DNA of 64,000 nt, taken from Cacajao melanocephalus (Eukaryota; Chordata; Mammalia; Primates; Pitheciidae). The stretch is from the NCBI GenBank assembly GCA_963573385.1, contig CAUYLG010026670.1, forward strand, positions 1 through 64,000, in the 5' to 3' direction. The notes under the pieces are model-generated. The model saw nothing but the letters and a program-made list of their open reading frames with translations, was not told the origin of the DNA and did not search any database. Below are positions 12,226 to 24,291 of this stretch, in pieces. Each line of letters opens with the position of its first letter. The stretch's first letter is position 1. A program made the translations under genes and the position numbers.

Positions 12226-12954
12226 GGAGGGATCCTGTGTTGTTGGCTCCGAAAAACCCCCTTTCCAGGACTGTGTGCGGAAAGTGACAGAGGCCAGCGG
12301 AGCTTTGAGGAAAATAGGGGCAGGAATAAGGTACAGAAGGAAGCCTTTCTCCAGCCAGTACCCTCCTGGACTCCCCCTCCTCGAAGCCCGCCCTGCTGCC
12401 ACCACTGGCCCGAGGACCCCTGCTCCAGGAGCGGGGCCCCTTCCTGTGGTGCAGTACTCAATTGTCAGAAATTCTGCAACAAACTGGCCATTGTGCCTCC
12501 ATGCTCAGCTTCCGCTCGCCTTCGTTGAACCCGGCTCGGTCTCCATTCCCGCCGGTGCTTTGTTCCCTGGCTGCGCTCTGGGTTCTTGAAGTCACTGATG
12601 CTTCGCGTTCACAGGATCCTTCGTGGCCGCCCCTTCAAACGTGGCTTCTCAGACTTGGGGGCTGAGGTTCTGCCTGTGGAAGGAAGGGCCCACACCTCAG
12701 GGACTTGGTCCATGAGGGAGCCCCGCACTGGCCCCAGCACAGCCTTAGGGAATCACAAGCAGCTAGGACAGCCCCAGAGAGAGAGTGCCCCAGAGGCTTC
12801 CAGGGTCACTTGGCGTAATGGGGACTACCACATCTTAGGGGAAGACAGGTCATTTTTCTTTCAGAGTCCCCAGCTAGAACCTCTCCCTATCCTGCCCAGA
12901 TCCCCCGACAGTGGCCAGCTGGGAGCAGGCCCCCCACAGAGAGCTTTTCCCCCT
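12226..12954. other. Unique sequence, CpG island shore
   Basis: CpG density declines across the stretch. No repeat or exon recognised. Just inside the island edge, 12166-12180 is AT-rich with a TAATTA core. Confidence 0.4.
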
Positions 12955-13540
12955 TTTTATTTACTTTTTTATTAAGGTGTAGCTTACAGGAAAGTGCACA
13001 TATCTTAAGTGCATTGCTTGATTCATTTGCGCATATGTATATACCTGCATCATCACCACCCAGGTTAAATATGGAACATCGCCAGCAGCCCAAAAGGTTT
13101 CTGCTTATCTCGCTCAGTCAACATCTCTCAGCTCTTCGGATCTCTGTCATCATAAATCAGTTTTGCCTGTTTTTATAAACGAAATCATGCAGCCTGCGCT
13201 CTTCAGCGTGTGGCTTCTTTCATTCAATGTCAGTTGCATCCATGCTATCGCAAAAAACAGTAGTTCATCCTTTTTAATTACAGAGTGGTATTCCATTGTA
13301 GGAATATACCGCAATTTATGTATCCGTTTGACTTTTGATGGACATTTGGATTGCCTCCAGCTTGGGACTGTTATGAAGTGGTTATGAGCATTGTTCTTTA
13401 TTATATATCTTTTGGTGGATACAAGAGCCTGTTCCTGTTGGGTATACACACCCAGGAGTGGAATTGCTGGGTCATAAGGTAGGTATATGTTTAACTTTAT
13501 TGCCAAACAGTTTTCCAAAGTAGTTGTACCCAGTTAACCT
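12955..13540 (-). mobile_element. L1M-type LINE 3' end (ORF2 C-terminus and 3' UTR)
   Basis: The minus strand keeps an L1 ORF2 C-terminal trace (frame 13150-13518) with PYDPAIPLLG, YIPTMEYHSVIKKDE and FAIAWMQLTLNE, matching the end of the reverse-transcriptase protein. The frame is short and degraded. The 3' UTR follows leftward to about 12955. Confidence 0.85.
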
Positions 13541-13611
13541 TTAAACCTGCAATCAGAGGATAGGTGCTATTCAGAGAAGTAAATTGCAGGCACAGCATAA
13601 TAATGACTGGC

Positions 13612-13945
13612 AGACATAAATTGAGCACTTAGAATGTGCGAGGCACTGGTCTAAGGGATTTGCATGTAATTAATATTGACTTACACACGTTTCTATGCAA
13701 ACTTTCTCATAGTGCCTAGTTTTATCTTACAATATGCACAAGATCTCAGGGGCTGATCAGCACTGATCTCTGTATTGCCTGCCCCAGTTAGGACCCATAT
13801 ACAATACTCTGTATTTATTGAATGAATTGGCTCCATTTTACAGATGAGAAAACCAGGGCACAGGAAAGTGGTGACTTGCTGAAGATTTGGGGGCTAGTAA
13901 TGGTCACGGCCAAGTCTGCAACTCAGGTCTCCAGGCTCGTGACAT
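13612..13945 (-). mobile_element. MIR SINE, split by other sequence
   Basis: Reversed MIR halves at about 13612-13690 (AAATTGAGCACTTAGAATGTG) and 13829-13945 (CTCCATTTTACAGATGAGAAA). The ~140 bases between them do not match MIR and may be a later insertion. Confidence 0.65.
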
Positions 13946-14074
13946 TGCTGGCATTCTTATGAATGTAAGCCTGACTTTACTTGAAGCCTCCTTTAATTTC
14001 TTCCCTCTTACACCGTCAGTTGGCATTCTCAGCACTCCAAAGCTCCAATCTTTTGAGGCCCTTGGCTTTTATTA

Positions 14075-14602
14075 TCTCATCTTGTGTAATAAACCATCCT
14101 AAGACTTAGTGACGTAAAACAATTCTTATTATCTATTGGGTTCTGTGAATTGACTGGACTCAGCTGGATGATTCTTACTTGGGGTCTCTCAGGCAGCTGC
14201 AGCTGCAGTCATCTGCAGGCTCGACTGAGCTGGGTGTCCAAGATGGTGCATGCACATGGCTGGTGGATGATTCTGGCTGTTCACTGGCAGCTCAGCTGGG
14301 ACTGAAAACCGGAGCACTTTCATGTGGCTTGGGCTTCTCACAGCATGGTGCTGGATTCTGAGAGGGTGTGTCCCTGTCCCAAGAGCAAGAGTCTCAGGAG
14401 GCAGAAAGAGGAAGCCACCAGCCCAATTAAGGGCTACACCAGGAACGGATATAGATTCCTTTCCATCATACTCCATTGGTCAAAAGACTCACAGGGCCTC
14501 GCCAGATTCAAAGGAGTGAAGACAAACTTGATGGATGAGTGGCAGGTCACTTTGCAGAAGACCATGTGAGAAGGCAGCTATAGTTATAGCCATCTTTGTA
14601 AA
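14075..14602 (-). mobile_element. MLT1-type solo LTR (ERVL-MaLR)
   Basis: Reversed MLT1: GTGTAATAAACCATCCTAAG and ACTTAGTGACGTAAAAC at the left, CTCCATTGGTCAAAAGACTC then AGATTCAAAGG and a TAGCCATCTTTGTAAA end at the right. Confidence 0.8.
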
Positions 14603-15067
14603 GTATACACCTTCCTTGCCCACATTTCTTGCTCCCAGTTATAGGTCTAGGAAGGCCAAAAACATCCCTCCACCTCTTTGGTTTTTGAAGACACAGGGTT
14701 CCAGGGATTCCTTGCATTTCAGGTCAAAACCACCGCACTGAGTCTTCTCAACATGAGACCCTTGGCATGCCCCAACTGGGACCACCCTGTACTGCGTCCT
14801 GAGCCAGCTCACCATTCCTCCCTGTGTCCCTGCCCACACGCATCAGTTCCTCTTCAAGCTCTGATCACTGTCACCACTCTAGGATGCGAAACCTGAACCT
14901 TGCCCATCGTGGTCCTCCAGCCCCAGCTGTCACCTATCTAAGCCTTCACCCTCTAACAATCATCTCAGATAAATACAGATGCCTCTCAGACCCCTGAGCA
15001 AACCAGGGTTTTCCTGTAGCTACCTACCTAAGGTGTTTGGATCGGCAAACCTTACACTTACACTACA

Positions 15068-15285
15068 TTGGAAAGAACAGAGACTTTCTAGTTAAAAGAC
15101 TTGAGTTTGAATCCTTGCTCTATTGCTAACTGGCTGTGTGGTCGGGCAACAGATCAAACCCCTCCATGACTTGATGCTCACATCTGCAGAATGGACATAA
15201 ATACTGAACCCACCTCATAGGGCTGTTGTGAGCATTAACGGCAGTAACCCTTAAACATCTGGCATAGTACAATGGAAAGGAGTAG
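15068..15285 (+). mobile_element. MIR SINE
   Basis: Forward MIR: GAGTTTGAATCCTTGCTC, TGGCTGTGTGGTCGGGCAA, CACCTCATAGGGCTGTTGTG. Confidence 0.8.
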
Positions 15286-16585
15286 ACACTCCCAGAACTA
15301 AGTCTTCTTTTCCCAGACTCCAAAGCCACTGTTTGAAAGTGAACTTTTTCATGTGATTAGTTTTTATAGGTGATGAATTTTCCCAGAGCAAACCACACAA
15401 CCCACACGCAGATCAAGAAACAGAACATGACCAGCACCTAGAATTCCCTGCCCCCTTACAGTTCCTACCCACCCCCAAGAAGATCTGTACTTCTAACACC
15501 CTAGATTATTACCTGGCAACATTTGTGACAGCCACTTCCCCTGCACAATTAGCAAACAAGATAGTCATCTATCTGGTGTGATTTGAAAGGAGCCAAAAAC
15601 TCCAGCTCCCACTGTGCCTAAATTTCCTCCATGACTGAGGCATTCCATTGTGTTAAGCATTGCTCCCCACCCACCGTTCTCTTTGAAGATGCAAATCCAT
15701 CTGTGTTGGGGTAACAGCAATTCCCTAGTCTCACAGAAAAAAAAAAATCTCGTCAACCTTTTCACGCCGGCTCCCAGCACAGATGAACCTTATTCACTGT
15801 CAAAGACAGGCAGAAAACGGACAAGCATAGAAGATAGTCTTTACCTGCTTCACGATTTGGCCCAAGGCTGGTTAAGACTTTAAGCATATTTTTAAATCTT
15901 GTGTTTAAGGGACTTAAGCCACTATCAACTAGAGCAATTTCATCAAGCCATTCAATATACAGAAAAGAAGCAAGTGGTGATAAAAATGAATCTGGTGGAA
16001 GGGTGAGGGGTGTGGATTGAGAGAGCACCCCTCCCTGTTTTCATAACACACCTTTCTAAGTCAGGCCTAGGAGAGCTTCTGGCGCTATGACGTCATCAGA
16101 TGTCAGGCTTTTGACAAATGAGTCCGGTCCGCAGCTGGAGTCTTTGATAAGCCATTTGCAGGCGTCTGGGAGACACACACGCTAGTCTTGGGAATGCATC
16201 CTAGCCCCATCTCAAATTCACATCTTTTCATGTTTTTTTAAAAGCATGCCATGCATCTGTGAAGATTCATGGCTTAAAATATTTTTTTTTCTCCGACATT
16301 TCACCTTTTCTTCTTATTTTATTTTTTTTAAGGAAAAGAAAATATTCACTCCAAGGTTCATTTAGTTTCTGGGTAATAACTGTCAGATACTAACGGATAG
16401 CCCCATACATCCAGCATAAAATAATAGAATTTGTTGAGTGCATTAGACATCCAATAATGGGCATGGTGGACAGTGTGTAGAGCTGAAGAAAGGTTTCTCT
16501 CTGTAAAGGAGAATGCATGCTTTGGAAAACAAAACATGAAAGACGTTCACCAAAATGCCTTCCTCTAGCTTCATGCATTTGCATA
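15286..16585. other. Mostly unique sequence, with a clean repeat-free block 16020-16400
   Basis: A weak L1 3' UTR-like scrap (AGAAACAGAACATGACCAGC) may lie at 15400-15450. The remainder shows no repeat. 16020-16400 keeps several CpGs outside any island and carries a CRE palindrome. Confidence 0.35.
16088..16095. promoter_or_regulatory. Perfect CRE palindrome TGACGTCA
   Basis: The 8-base palindrome bound by CREB/ATF-family bZIP factors, intact including its CpG, in repeat-free sequence. A single site can occur by chance. Confidence 0.35.
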
Positions 16586-16587
16586 CA

Positions 16588-16905
16588 CAAGTCCCCCTAC
16601 CTAGAACATTTTTTTTTAACTTTCTCTCCCAGGCACCTCCTTTTCAGCCTGCAAGACTCAAATCAGCCACATCTCTTCCAGGAAGCATGCCCTTGCATGT
16701 CTTCTGGACTCCCCCTCATCACACCCTGTCCCCATAGCATCCTGGGCTTGCTTCTGCCAAAGCACCTGTCATATTGCATTGTAGCCATCAACTGTATTAT
16801 TGTCTTCTGCAAACTGCTAGCTCCTTGAGGACAGGGCTCGTGTCTTCTACACCTGCATTCTGAGTCCCTAACACCGCATGAGACTCAGTCCAGCAGATGG
16901 TGTTG
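16588..16905 (+). mobile_element. L2 LINE 3' end
   Basis: CAGGAAGCATGCCC, CTCCTTGAGGACAGGGCTCG and a CTGAGTCCCTAACACC end follow in the order of the L2 3' region. Confidence 0.75.
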
Positions 16906-16924
16906 ATGCACACCTGCAGCGTCA

Positions 16925-17307
16925 GTCCTTACCGCTTCAGTGCAGATTTCTCCAATTCCAACAGGCAACATCTGCATCTTTGCCCAAGTGTTTTCTCTGG
17001 CTTTCAGAGCCCACTTTGCTATTCTTGTGGAAGGCCAGAAATGCTAAAAAATGAATGCCCTTCCCAACAGCCCTCAAACAATGTCTGAAGGAAGTGGGCA
17101 CACCCCTGTGCCTTCCTGGAGGGAAAAACTGAGGCTCATGTTTAACATTGTCTTCAGAATTCCTCAAGTGGTATTAAACTCCATTTGCCCTGATGGTAAT
17201 AGGCTCGATAACATGCTCTTTGTTGCCTGCCTTTCTTTTCTTCCCTGTCTCACTTGCCCACTCACTCCCCTATCAGTGTTTCCTGGGATCATCTCCCAAA
17301 TAAACTA
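16925..17307 (+). mobile_element. Old interspersed repeat, left half (split by Tigger1)
   Basis: Ends CTCCCAAATAAACTA directly at the Tigger1 target TA. The sequence right of Tigger1 (20440-20494, CCTGCATTCAAATACTTG...) continues it as a poly(A)-signal-bearing LTR-like end. Family not assigned. Confidence 0.5.
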
Positions 17308-17419
17308 CAGTTTGGGCAGACCTCAGAGATATTGTGGGTTTGGTTCCAGATCACTGGAATAAAGTGAATATTGTAATAAAGCAAGTTACACAAATTTTTC
17401 GGTTTCCCAATGCATATAA

Positions 17420-17764
<345 letters not shown>

Positions 17765-17807
17765 TAAGTGTACATTGCATTATGTGCAATGTACATACCT
17801 TAATTTA

Positions 17808-17934
17808 TAGCCAGGCATGGTGGCTTATACCTGTAATCCCAGCACTTTGGGAAGCCAGGCTGGAGGATGTTGATTGCATCACGGCACTCTGGCCTGGAAG
17901 ACAGAGCGAAACCCTGCCTCAAAAAAAAAAATTT
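17808..17934 (+). mobile_element. Alu fragment with internal deletion, inside Tigger1
   Basis: AGCCAGGCATGGTGGC...GCACTTTGGGAAGCC jumps to a CACTCTGGCCTGGAAGACAGAG end and A tail. It lies only about 50 bases from the opposite-strand Alu. Confidence 0.8.
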
Positions 17935-17964
17935 AAAAATACTAAATACTTTATTGCTAAAAAT

Positions 17965-20013
17965 GCTAATGACCATCTGAGCCCTCAGTGCGTTATAATG
18001 TTTCTGTTGGTGGAGGGTCTTTCCCTGATGTTGATGGCTGCTAGGGGATCAGGATGGTGGCTGCTGAAGGTTGGGGTGGCTGCGACAATTTTTTGAAATA
18101 AGACAACAATGAAGTTTGCTGCATCGATTGACTCTTCCTTTCATGAAAGATTTCTCTGTAGCATGAGATGCTCTTTGATAACACTTTACCCACAGCAGAA
18201 CTTCTTTCAAAATTGGAGTCAATTCTCTCAAATCCTGTCACTGCTTTATCTACTAAATGTATGGAATATTCCAAATCCTTTGTTGTCATTTCAACAATGT
18301 TCACAACATTTTTACCAGGAATAGATTCCACGTCAAAAAAAACCCCTTTGCTTATCCGTAAGAAGCAAGTCTTCATCCGTTAAAGTTTAATAATGAGATT
18401 GCAGCAATTCCGCCACATTTTCAGGTGCCACTTGTAATTCTAGTTCTCTTGCTATTTCCACCACATCTGCAGTTATTTCCTCCACTGAAGTCTTAATCCC
18501 CTCAGTCATCCTTGAGGATTGGAATTAACTTCTTCCAAACTCCTATTCATGTTGATATTTTGATTTCTTCCCATGAATCACAACTGTTCTTAATGGCATC
18601 TAGAATTAAAACTTTCCAGGAAGTTTTCAATTTACTTTTCTCAAATCCATCAGATGAATCACTATCTATGGCAGCTATAGCCTCATGAAATGTATTTCTT
18701 TTTTTTGAGATGGAGTCTCACTCTGTCACCCAGGCTGGAGTGCAGTGTGACCTCTGCCTCCAGGTTCAAGCAATTTTCATGCCTCAGCCTCCCCAGTAGC
18801 TGGGATTACAGGTTCATGCCACCACAGCCAGCTAATTTTTGTATTTTTAGTAGAGATGGGGTTTCACCATGTTGGCCAGGCTGATCTCAAACTCCTGGCC
18901 TTAAGCAACCTGCCCCCCAACCCCAGCCTCCCAAAGTGCTGGGATTGCAGGCATGAGCCACCATGCCTGGCCAAAATGTATTTCTTAAATAATAAGACTT
19001 GAAAAGCAAAATTAGTTCTTGATCCATGGGCTGCAGAACAGATGTGTTAGCAGCATAAAAACATTAATCTACTTATGCATCTTCATCAGAGCTCTTGAGT
19101 AACCAGGTACATTGTCCATGAGCAGTAATATTTTGAAAGGAATCCTTTTTTCTAAGCAGTAGGTCTCAAAAGTGGGCTTAAAATATTCAATAAACCATGC
19201 TGTAAACAGTTGTGCTGTCATCCAAGCTTTCTTTTCTATTTACAAACCACAGGCAGACTAGATTTAGCATAATTCTTAGGAGAGGAGTTTGGGAATGGTA
19301 AGTGAGCATTGCCTTCAACTTAAAGTCACCAGCTGCAATAGCTCCTAACAGGGGAGTCAGCCTGTGCTTTAAAACTTTGAATGCAGGCGTTGACTTCTCC
19401 TCTCTAGCTATGGAAATCCTAGATGGCATATTTTTCCAATAGAAGGCTGTTTTGTCTACATTGAAAATCAGTCATTGAGTGTATTCACCTTCATCAATGA
19501 TCTTAGCTAGATCTTTTGGAACTTGCTGCAGTTTCTCCCTTAGCACTTGCTGCTTCACCTTGCACTTTTATTTTATGTTAAGGAGATGGCTTCTTTCCTT
19601 AAGCCTCACAAGCCAACCTCTGTTAGCTTCCAACTTTTCTTCTGCAGCTTCCTTACCTCTCTCAGTATTCGTAGAATTGAAAAACTTCAGGGCTTTGCTC
19701 TGGATTAAGTTTTGGCTTAAGGGAATGTTGTGGCTGTTTTGATCTTCTATCCAGACCACTCAAACTTTCTCCATATCAACAATAAGGCTGTTTCACTTTC
19801 TCATCAGTCATGTGTTCCCTGGTGGAACACTTTTAATTTTCTTCAATAACTTTTCCTTTGCATTCACAACTTGGCTGTTTGGTGCAAGTGGCCTAGCTTT
19901 TGGCTTATCATGGTTTTCAATATGTCTTCCTCACTAAACTTAATCATCTCTAGCTTCTGATTTAAAGAGAGAAACATGTGACTCTTCCTTCCATTTGAAC
20001 ACTTAAAGGTCAT
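17965..20013 (-). pseudogene. Tigger1 transposase pseudogene (DDE, pogo family)
   Basis: The reading starts at the ATG whose complement is at 20011-20013 and runs left to about 17965. Readable parts include the N-terminal DNA-binding portion (minus strand about 20013-19800), a segment with [21 protein letters not shown] near 19750, the [15 protein letters not shown] stretch near 19440, and around 19100-19135 a [12 protein letters not shown] stretch that retains the second catalytic Asp and its Asn of the DDE core. The C-terminal tail ([20 protein letters not shown], near 18065-18125) is also clear. Stops, frameshifts and an Alu at 18701-18972 disrupt it, so no protein can be made. In life it would cut and paste the element at TA. 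It is a relic and shows no sign of domestication. Confidence 0.88.
18701..18973 (-). mobile_element. Alu (AluS) inside Tigger1 transposase
   Basis: Reversed Alu with a perfect 13-base duplication AAATGTATTTCTT at 18688-18700 and 18974-18986, interrupting the transposase frame. Confidence 0.95.
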
Positions 20014-20439
20014 TGTAGGGTTATAAATTGGACCAATTTCAATATTGTTGTATCTCAGGGACTAGACAGACACAAGGAGAGGGAGAGAGATGGGGTGGCC
20101 AGTTGGTAGAGCAGTAGGAACACGTACAACATTTGTGGATTAAGTTTGCTATGTTATGTGGGCACAGTTCATGGCACTCCAATACATTTACAAAAGTAAG
20201 TCAAAGATCACTGATTGCAGATCACCATAACAGATTTGCTAATAATAAAAAAGGTCTGAAATATTGTGAGAATTACCAAAATGTGACAAAGAGACACAAA
20301 ATGTATATATGCTATTAGAAAAATGGCATTGATAGACTTGCTCAATTCAGGATTGCCACAAACCTTCAATTTGTTAGAAAAAATGCATTATCTATTAAGT
20401 GCAATCAAGTGAAGTACAATAAAACAAGGTATACTTGTA

Positions 20440-20494
20440 CCTGCATTCAAATACTTGTCTCAGGGTCAGCTTCTGGAGGAGTCAAAGTTACACA
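20440..20494 (+). mobile_element. Old interspersed repeat, right end
   Basis: Continuation of the element at 16925-17307 across the Tigger1 insertion. Confidence 0.45.
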
Positions 20495-20499
20495 GAACC

Positions 20500-21440
20500 A
20501 CATAATAGATGCTCAATAAATGATTTTTAAAGGAATGATAGTTTATTATAGCAAAAATACCAAAAAGAACTCTTTAGGGCTGAATTTTCTGTAGGGTCTC
20601 TATTATCCATTTTAAGTGAACACATTGAGTCAAAACAAAGTCTATTTGAAAAGCCTCCTTCACTTTGGACAAAGCAGACAAGACCAAGTGCCAAGGAACT
20701 GGGAAGATTGCATCATCATATGTGGCATTGAGGTAGATAGTTGTACCCAACTTAAATATTAGAGCACAGGGGAAGCCTTGTCAATTTGGCTTTATTTGGG
20801 GCTGCTGGACACACTGGTTTCCCCTATTACTGCTTCTCTAATCAATCACAATGCAGCTCCAACTGGGCTTTGGGTTCTGTTTAAGTAAGAAGCTGGCAGC
20901 CTGTGTGTGTGCATGCGTGCTGTCCTTTTCCCCAGGGAAATGTCAGCAGCTGAGACTCTGTACTCACTGCTGTCTCTCGGCCCCTTTAGCGAACACAAGG
21001 GGATGGAAAATAAGGAAACTAGTGAAGGTATTGTCAATAGTGAACAGTCTGATTTTACTGATTGCCTTTCCCCAAATGATCCGCTGTCCATGAGACTCTA
21101 GCTTGGTTCTAAGAAACCATTTCCCACTCAAGCGGATATTTCTGCCACCTATGCGATCCCGGGGAGCCTTTCTGCCACCTATATGACCCGAGGGGGCCTT
21201 TCTGGAAGTACTTGAGCTTATTGGAGACAAAGCTGACCACTGACATTCCTTCTATTTGGAAAAGTCTTTGAAATTTTTAGAATGTCTACATTTTCAACAA
21301 CCTAAAATGATTTGCCATTCTCATCTTGCTGTGTTTCTAAACAGGATTTCAGAATTCAGATTTTCTTTTTTAGTCCCCTTTATAGGCAAAAGAGACTGGA
21401 ATACCCAATTGGCCCACAGGTAGGAAAAGGAGCTCAACAA
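20500..21440. other. Unique sequence, no gene seen
   Basis: AT-rich, clean sequence at 20520-20860. No repeat apart from a 30-base tandem duplication at 21141-21200. Confidence 0.4.
21141..21200 (+). repeat. Two-copy 30-base tandem repeat
   Basis: Copies 21141-21170 and 21171-21200 both start TCTGCCACCTAT and end GCCTT, differing at a handful of positions, several of them at CpGs. Confidence 0.9.
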
Positions 21441-21443
21441 AAA

Positions 21444-21668
21444 TAGCTAATATTTATTGAGTTTTATAATGTGCAGAGAGCTCTGTGTCTATTATCTCCT
21501 TTAACCCTTACACAACCCATGGGGAATTATGATTATCTCCATCCCACAGATGAGGAAAGTGAAGCCCAGAGAGATAACAGAACTGGCCTGGAGTTACAGG
21601 TTAGTAAATGGCAGCTCAAAGGACATGCCACAAGCCTGCATTCTTAACCATGGCACTCAACCCACTCA
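21444..21668 (-). mobile_element. MIR SINE
   Basis: Reversed MIR: ATATTTATTGAGTTTTATAATGTG, CCCACAGATGAGGAAAGTGAAG, CATTCTTAACCATG (in parts). Confidence 0.85.
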
Positions 21669-21765
21669 GCATCTATTGAGCACTGATGATTGCTGGGGTT
21701 GTAATGTAAACATTGCTTGCTTTTCTTGTTTAATCTTCTATTCAGTATGTTCTATTCAGTAGCAT

Positions 21766-22802
21766 TTGTCTTCGTTTGGGTTCTCCCTGCAGGAGTAGAA
21801 AGGTATGCTACATTTCTTACCCATCTTAAGGGTCACAGCCGATATTCCTGTAGCAAAAGACAGGTTAGCAAGAGAAAAGCATAACAGATTATTTAATCAA
21901 AGTTTTACGTGGCATGGGAGCCTTCGGAAATGAAGACCCAAAGACCCAGGGAAAATTATTTTTCTGCTTAGGTTTCATGAAGAAGGGACAGCTGTATTAA
22001 CCCGATCTCGCATTGCTATAATGATATACTTGAGACTGGGTAATTTATAAAGAAAAATGTTTAATTCTCTCATGGTTCTGCAGGCTGTACAGGAAGCATG
22101 GTGGCATCTGCTTCTGGGGAGGCCTCAGGGGGCTTTTACTAATGGTGGAAGGCAAAGTGGGAGCAGGTGTCTTACATGGCAGGAGCAAGACCAAGAGATG
22201 GGACGACATGCCCCAAACTTAAACCACCATCTCTCACTAGAACTCACTCACTATCACAAGATCAGCACCAAGGGAATGGTGCTAAACCATTCATGAAGGA
22301 TCCACCTCCATGATCTAATCACCTCCCACCAGGCCCCACCTCCAACACTGGGGATTACCATTGAACATGCCATTTGGTCAGGGACACAGATGCAAACCAT
22401 ATCAGCAGCTATGCAGAAATGTGATTGGACAAAAGGGTATGATTTAATGGTAATAGACTGAGGTGGGAATCCCAGCAAGGCCCATTTGTTCCGTTTCTTT
22501 CTTGGCCTCCCTGAATAGCATTTCTTCCTCCTGACTATGGGGCGGGACCCCTCTGGAATGAGGGCTTCAAAGGAGAAGGGAGAGAGGAGTGACCTTCCTA
22601 GGTTTTATGGTTTGCTTTGGTGGAGAGGGGTCTGGTTTCTATGACTGGCTTCGAGGAAGACAGAGGGACAGGGACAGGAGGATAGGACAAGGTCAGAGAG
22701 ATCTTGCTTCTGAGGCCTTCCAATCTCCTGTAGTTCAAAGTACTCAGCAGGTTAAGGCACTATATTTTGAGGTATTGTGTTCTGAGCCCCCAAACCACAA
22801 AA
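21766..22802. mobile_element. Old LTR-like repeat, interrupted by a THE1/MST LTR
   Basis: Flanks 21766-21992 (AAGACCCAAAGACCCAGGGA) and 22405-22802 (GTGATTGGACAAAAGGGTATG, GGCGGGACCCCTCTGGAATG, CTGAGCCCCCAAACC) read as one element once the inserted LTR is removed. Family and strand were not fixed. Confidence 0.5.
21993..22404 (-). mobile_element. THE1/MST solo LTR (ERVL-MaLR)
   Basis: Reversed LTR from TGTATTAACCC to AAACCATATCA, including ACTGGGTAATTTATAAAG. Flanked by a near-perfect 5-base duplication (ACAGC / GCAGC), as expected for this class. Confidence 0.92.
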
Positions 22803-22804
22803 GG

Positions 22805-23820
22805 AGAACGTGAGATTACGATGTGAGGGCAAGTCAATTATCTGGAGGAGATTCCAGAAGGCACCAGTAAGGGAGTAAGGAGGTAAGGCAGGGAAGGGAA
22901 GTCAGCCACTAATGGGATGCATTACCAAGAAACTTACTACCATAGGCAACTGGGTGGGGTTCAATCTTGCAGGGGAGCTTGGGGAAACACTGTGGAACGT
23001 GTACCTCAATTACCCTGTTCAAGGGACAAGGAGGCTAGGGTAGGCATCTACCAATTAATTCCCAGTTGTGGACTGGCTCTAAAGCCTGCTGCATGCAGGC
23101 AGAGTGGGCTCTGGTGCCTGAGAAAGCCAAGAGATGCAGATGCTAGCAGTTGGAAAACGGTCCTATGTGCATTGAAATACAAGGGAGAAGGGAATACGGG
23201 AGAGGTGCCGATTGTGACTGCGATAGTATTATCATCCCCATTGTACGGATGCAGAAACAGAAGTTTATAATCTATGATAGGAATCTGGGTAACTATGGAT
23301 GAAGGCCGTAGTAACCAGAAATCTTGAGACAGCAAGGACAGACAGCGCTGCTTTTGCCTTTAAAATATTCCTCACTTTAAGCTACATCAAGGGGACCCCC
23401 CACTCTAGGATTGCATTGTTGAGGGGCTACTGGGTCTCCTTGAGGTACCCCAAGGAAGACAGAGGCAGCAGACAGTGCTAACAGAAGAAATGGAAATAAC
23501 AAAATTGAAAACAGAGAGACTTTGTATGCTTGCTATAATGTGACAAAGTCCTAAATAGAAAATTCCAGACCACAGAGCAATGTTTTAAAATTCTTTTGAT
23601 TATTTAAACAACATCATCAATAAACATCAATAAAATGCCCTGTGCTTAAAGAGCTATCTCCAGGTTTGAGATAGAAAACAACATGTAATCAAAATGACCC
23701 TCCATCAGAGAATTCCCTGCTCTCATACCGTGTTCAGGGGCCACCAACCCACCTTTGCCCAACCACAGGAAACAGGAATTGTCTTGAATAAGAACCTTCC
23801 TTGGAACTGGTCTGACTCTG
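22805..23820. other. Unique sequence, no gene seen
   Basis: A MIR scrap may lie near 23225-23280. No exon recognised. Confidence 0.4.
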
Positions 23821-23821
23821 G

Positions 23822-24126
23822 GGCCAGGTGCGGTGTCTCATGCCTGTAATCCCAGCACTTTGGGAGGCCTAGGCAGGTGAATCACCTGAGGTCAAGAGTT
23901 CGAGACCAGCCTGGCCACATGGCAAAACCCCATCTCTACTAAAAAAAAAATACAAAAACTTAGCCGGGCATGGTGGCACATGCCTGTAATCCCAGCTACT
24001 TGGGAGGCTAAGGCAGGAAATTGCTTGAATCCGGGAGGCAGAGGTTGCAGTGAGCCAGGATCCCACCATTGCATTCCAGCCTGGGCCACAGAGCGAGACT
24101 CTGTCTCAAAAAAAAAAAAAAAAAAG
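23822..24126 (+). mobile_element. Alu (AluS), full length
   Basis: Both monomers and an A tail. The flanking duplication GAACTGGTCTGACTCT is seen left (about 23804-23819); the right copy carries an extra internal GGTCT. Confidence 0.92.
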
Positions 24127-24291
24127 AACTGGTCTGGTCTGACTCTGAAAGCCATGGTGCCCTCAGCAGAATGTTCCTAGAAAATTCGTTTATCCCAAGC
24201 GAGAGAAGCCAATTCTACTAAGGAAATGGCTCTTGAAGCATAAAATTCAAGTCATTTCTTTTATGCCTCTTAGCAGTACCATATTGCCAAG

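Noticed and set aside
11469..12287. 272-codon plus-strand frame (and 171-202 codon minus frames) in the CpG island
   Set aside because: Frames are open on both strands at once in very GC-rich DNA, where stop codons are rare. The products are Arg/Pro/Gly/Ala-rich without domains, as expected for untranslated island sequence.
13150..13518. 122-codon frame with real protein similarity
   Set aside because: The similarity is to L1 ORF2; it is a degraded LINE fragment, not a host gene.
18041..18376. 111-codon minus frame with good protein similarity
   Set aside because: It is the C-terminal remnant of the dead Tigger1 transposase and is included in that pseudogene.
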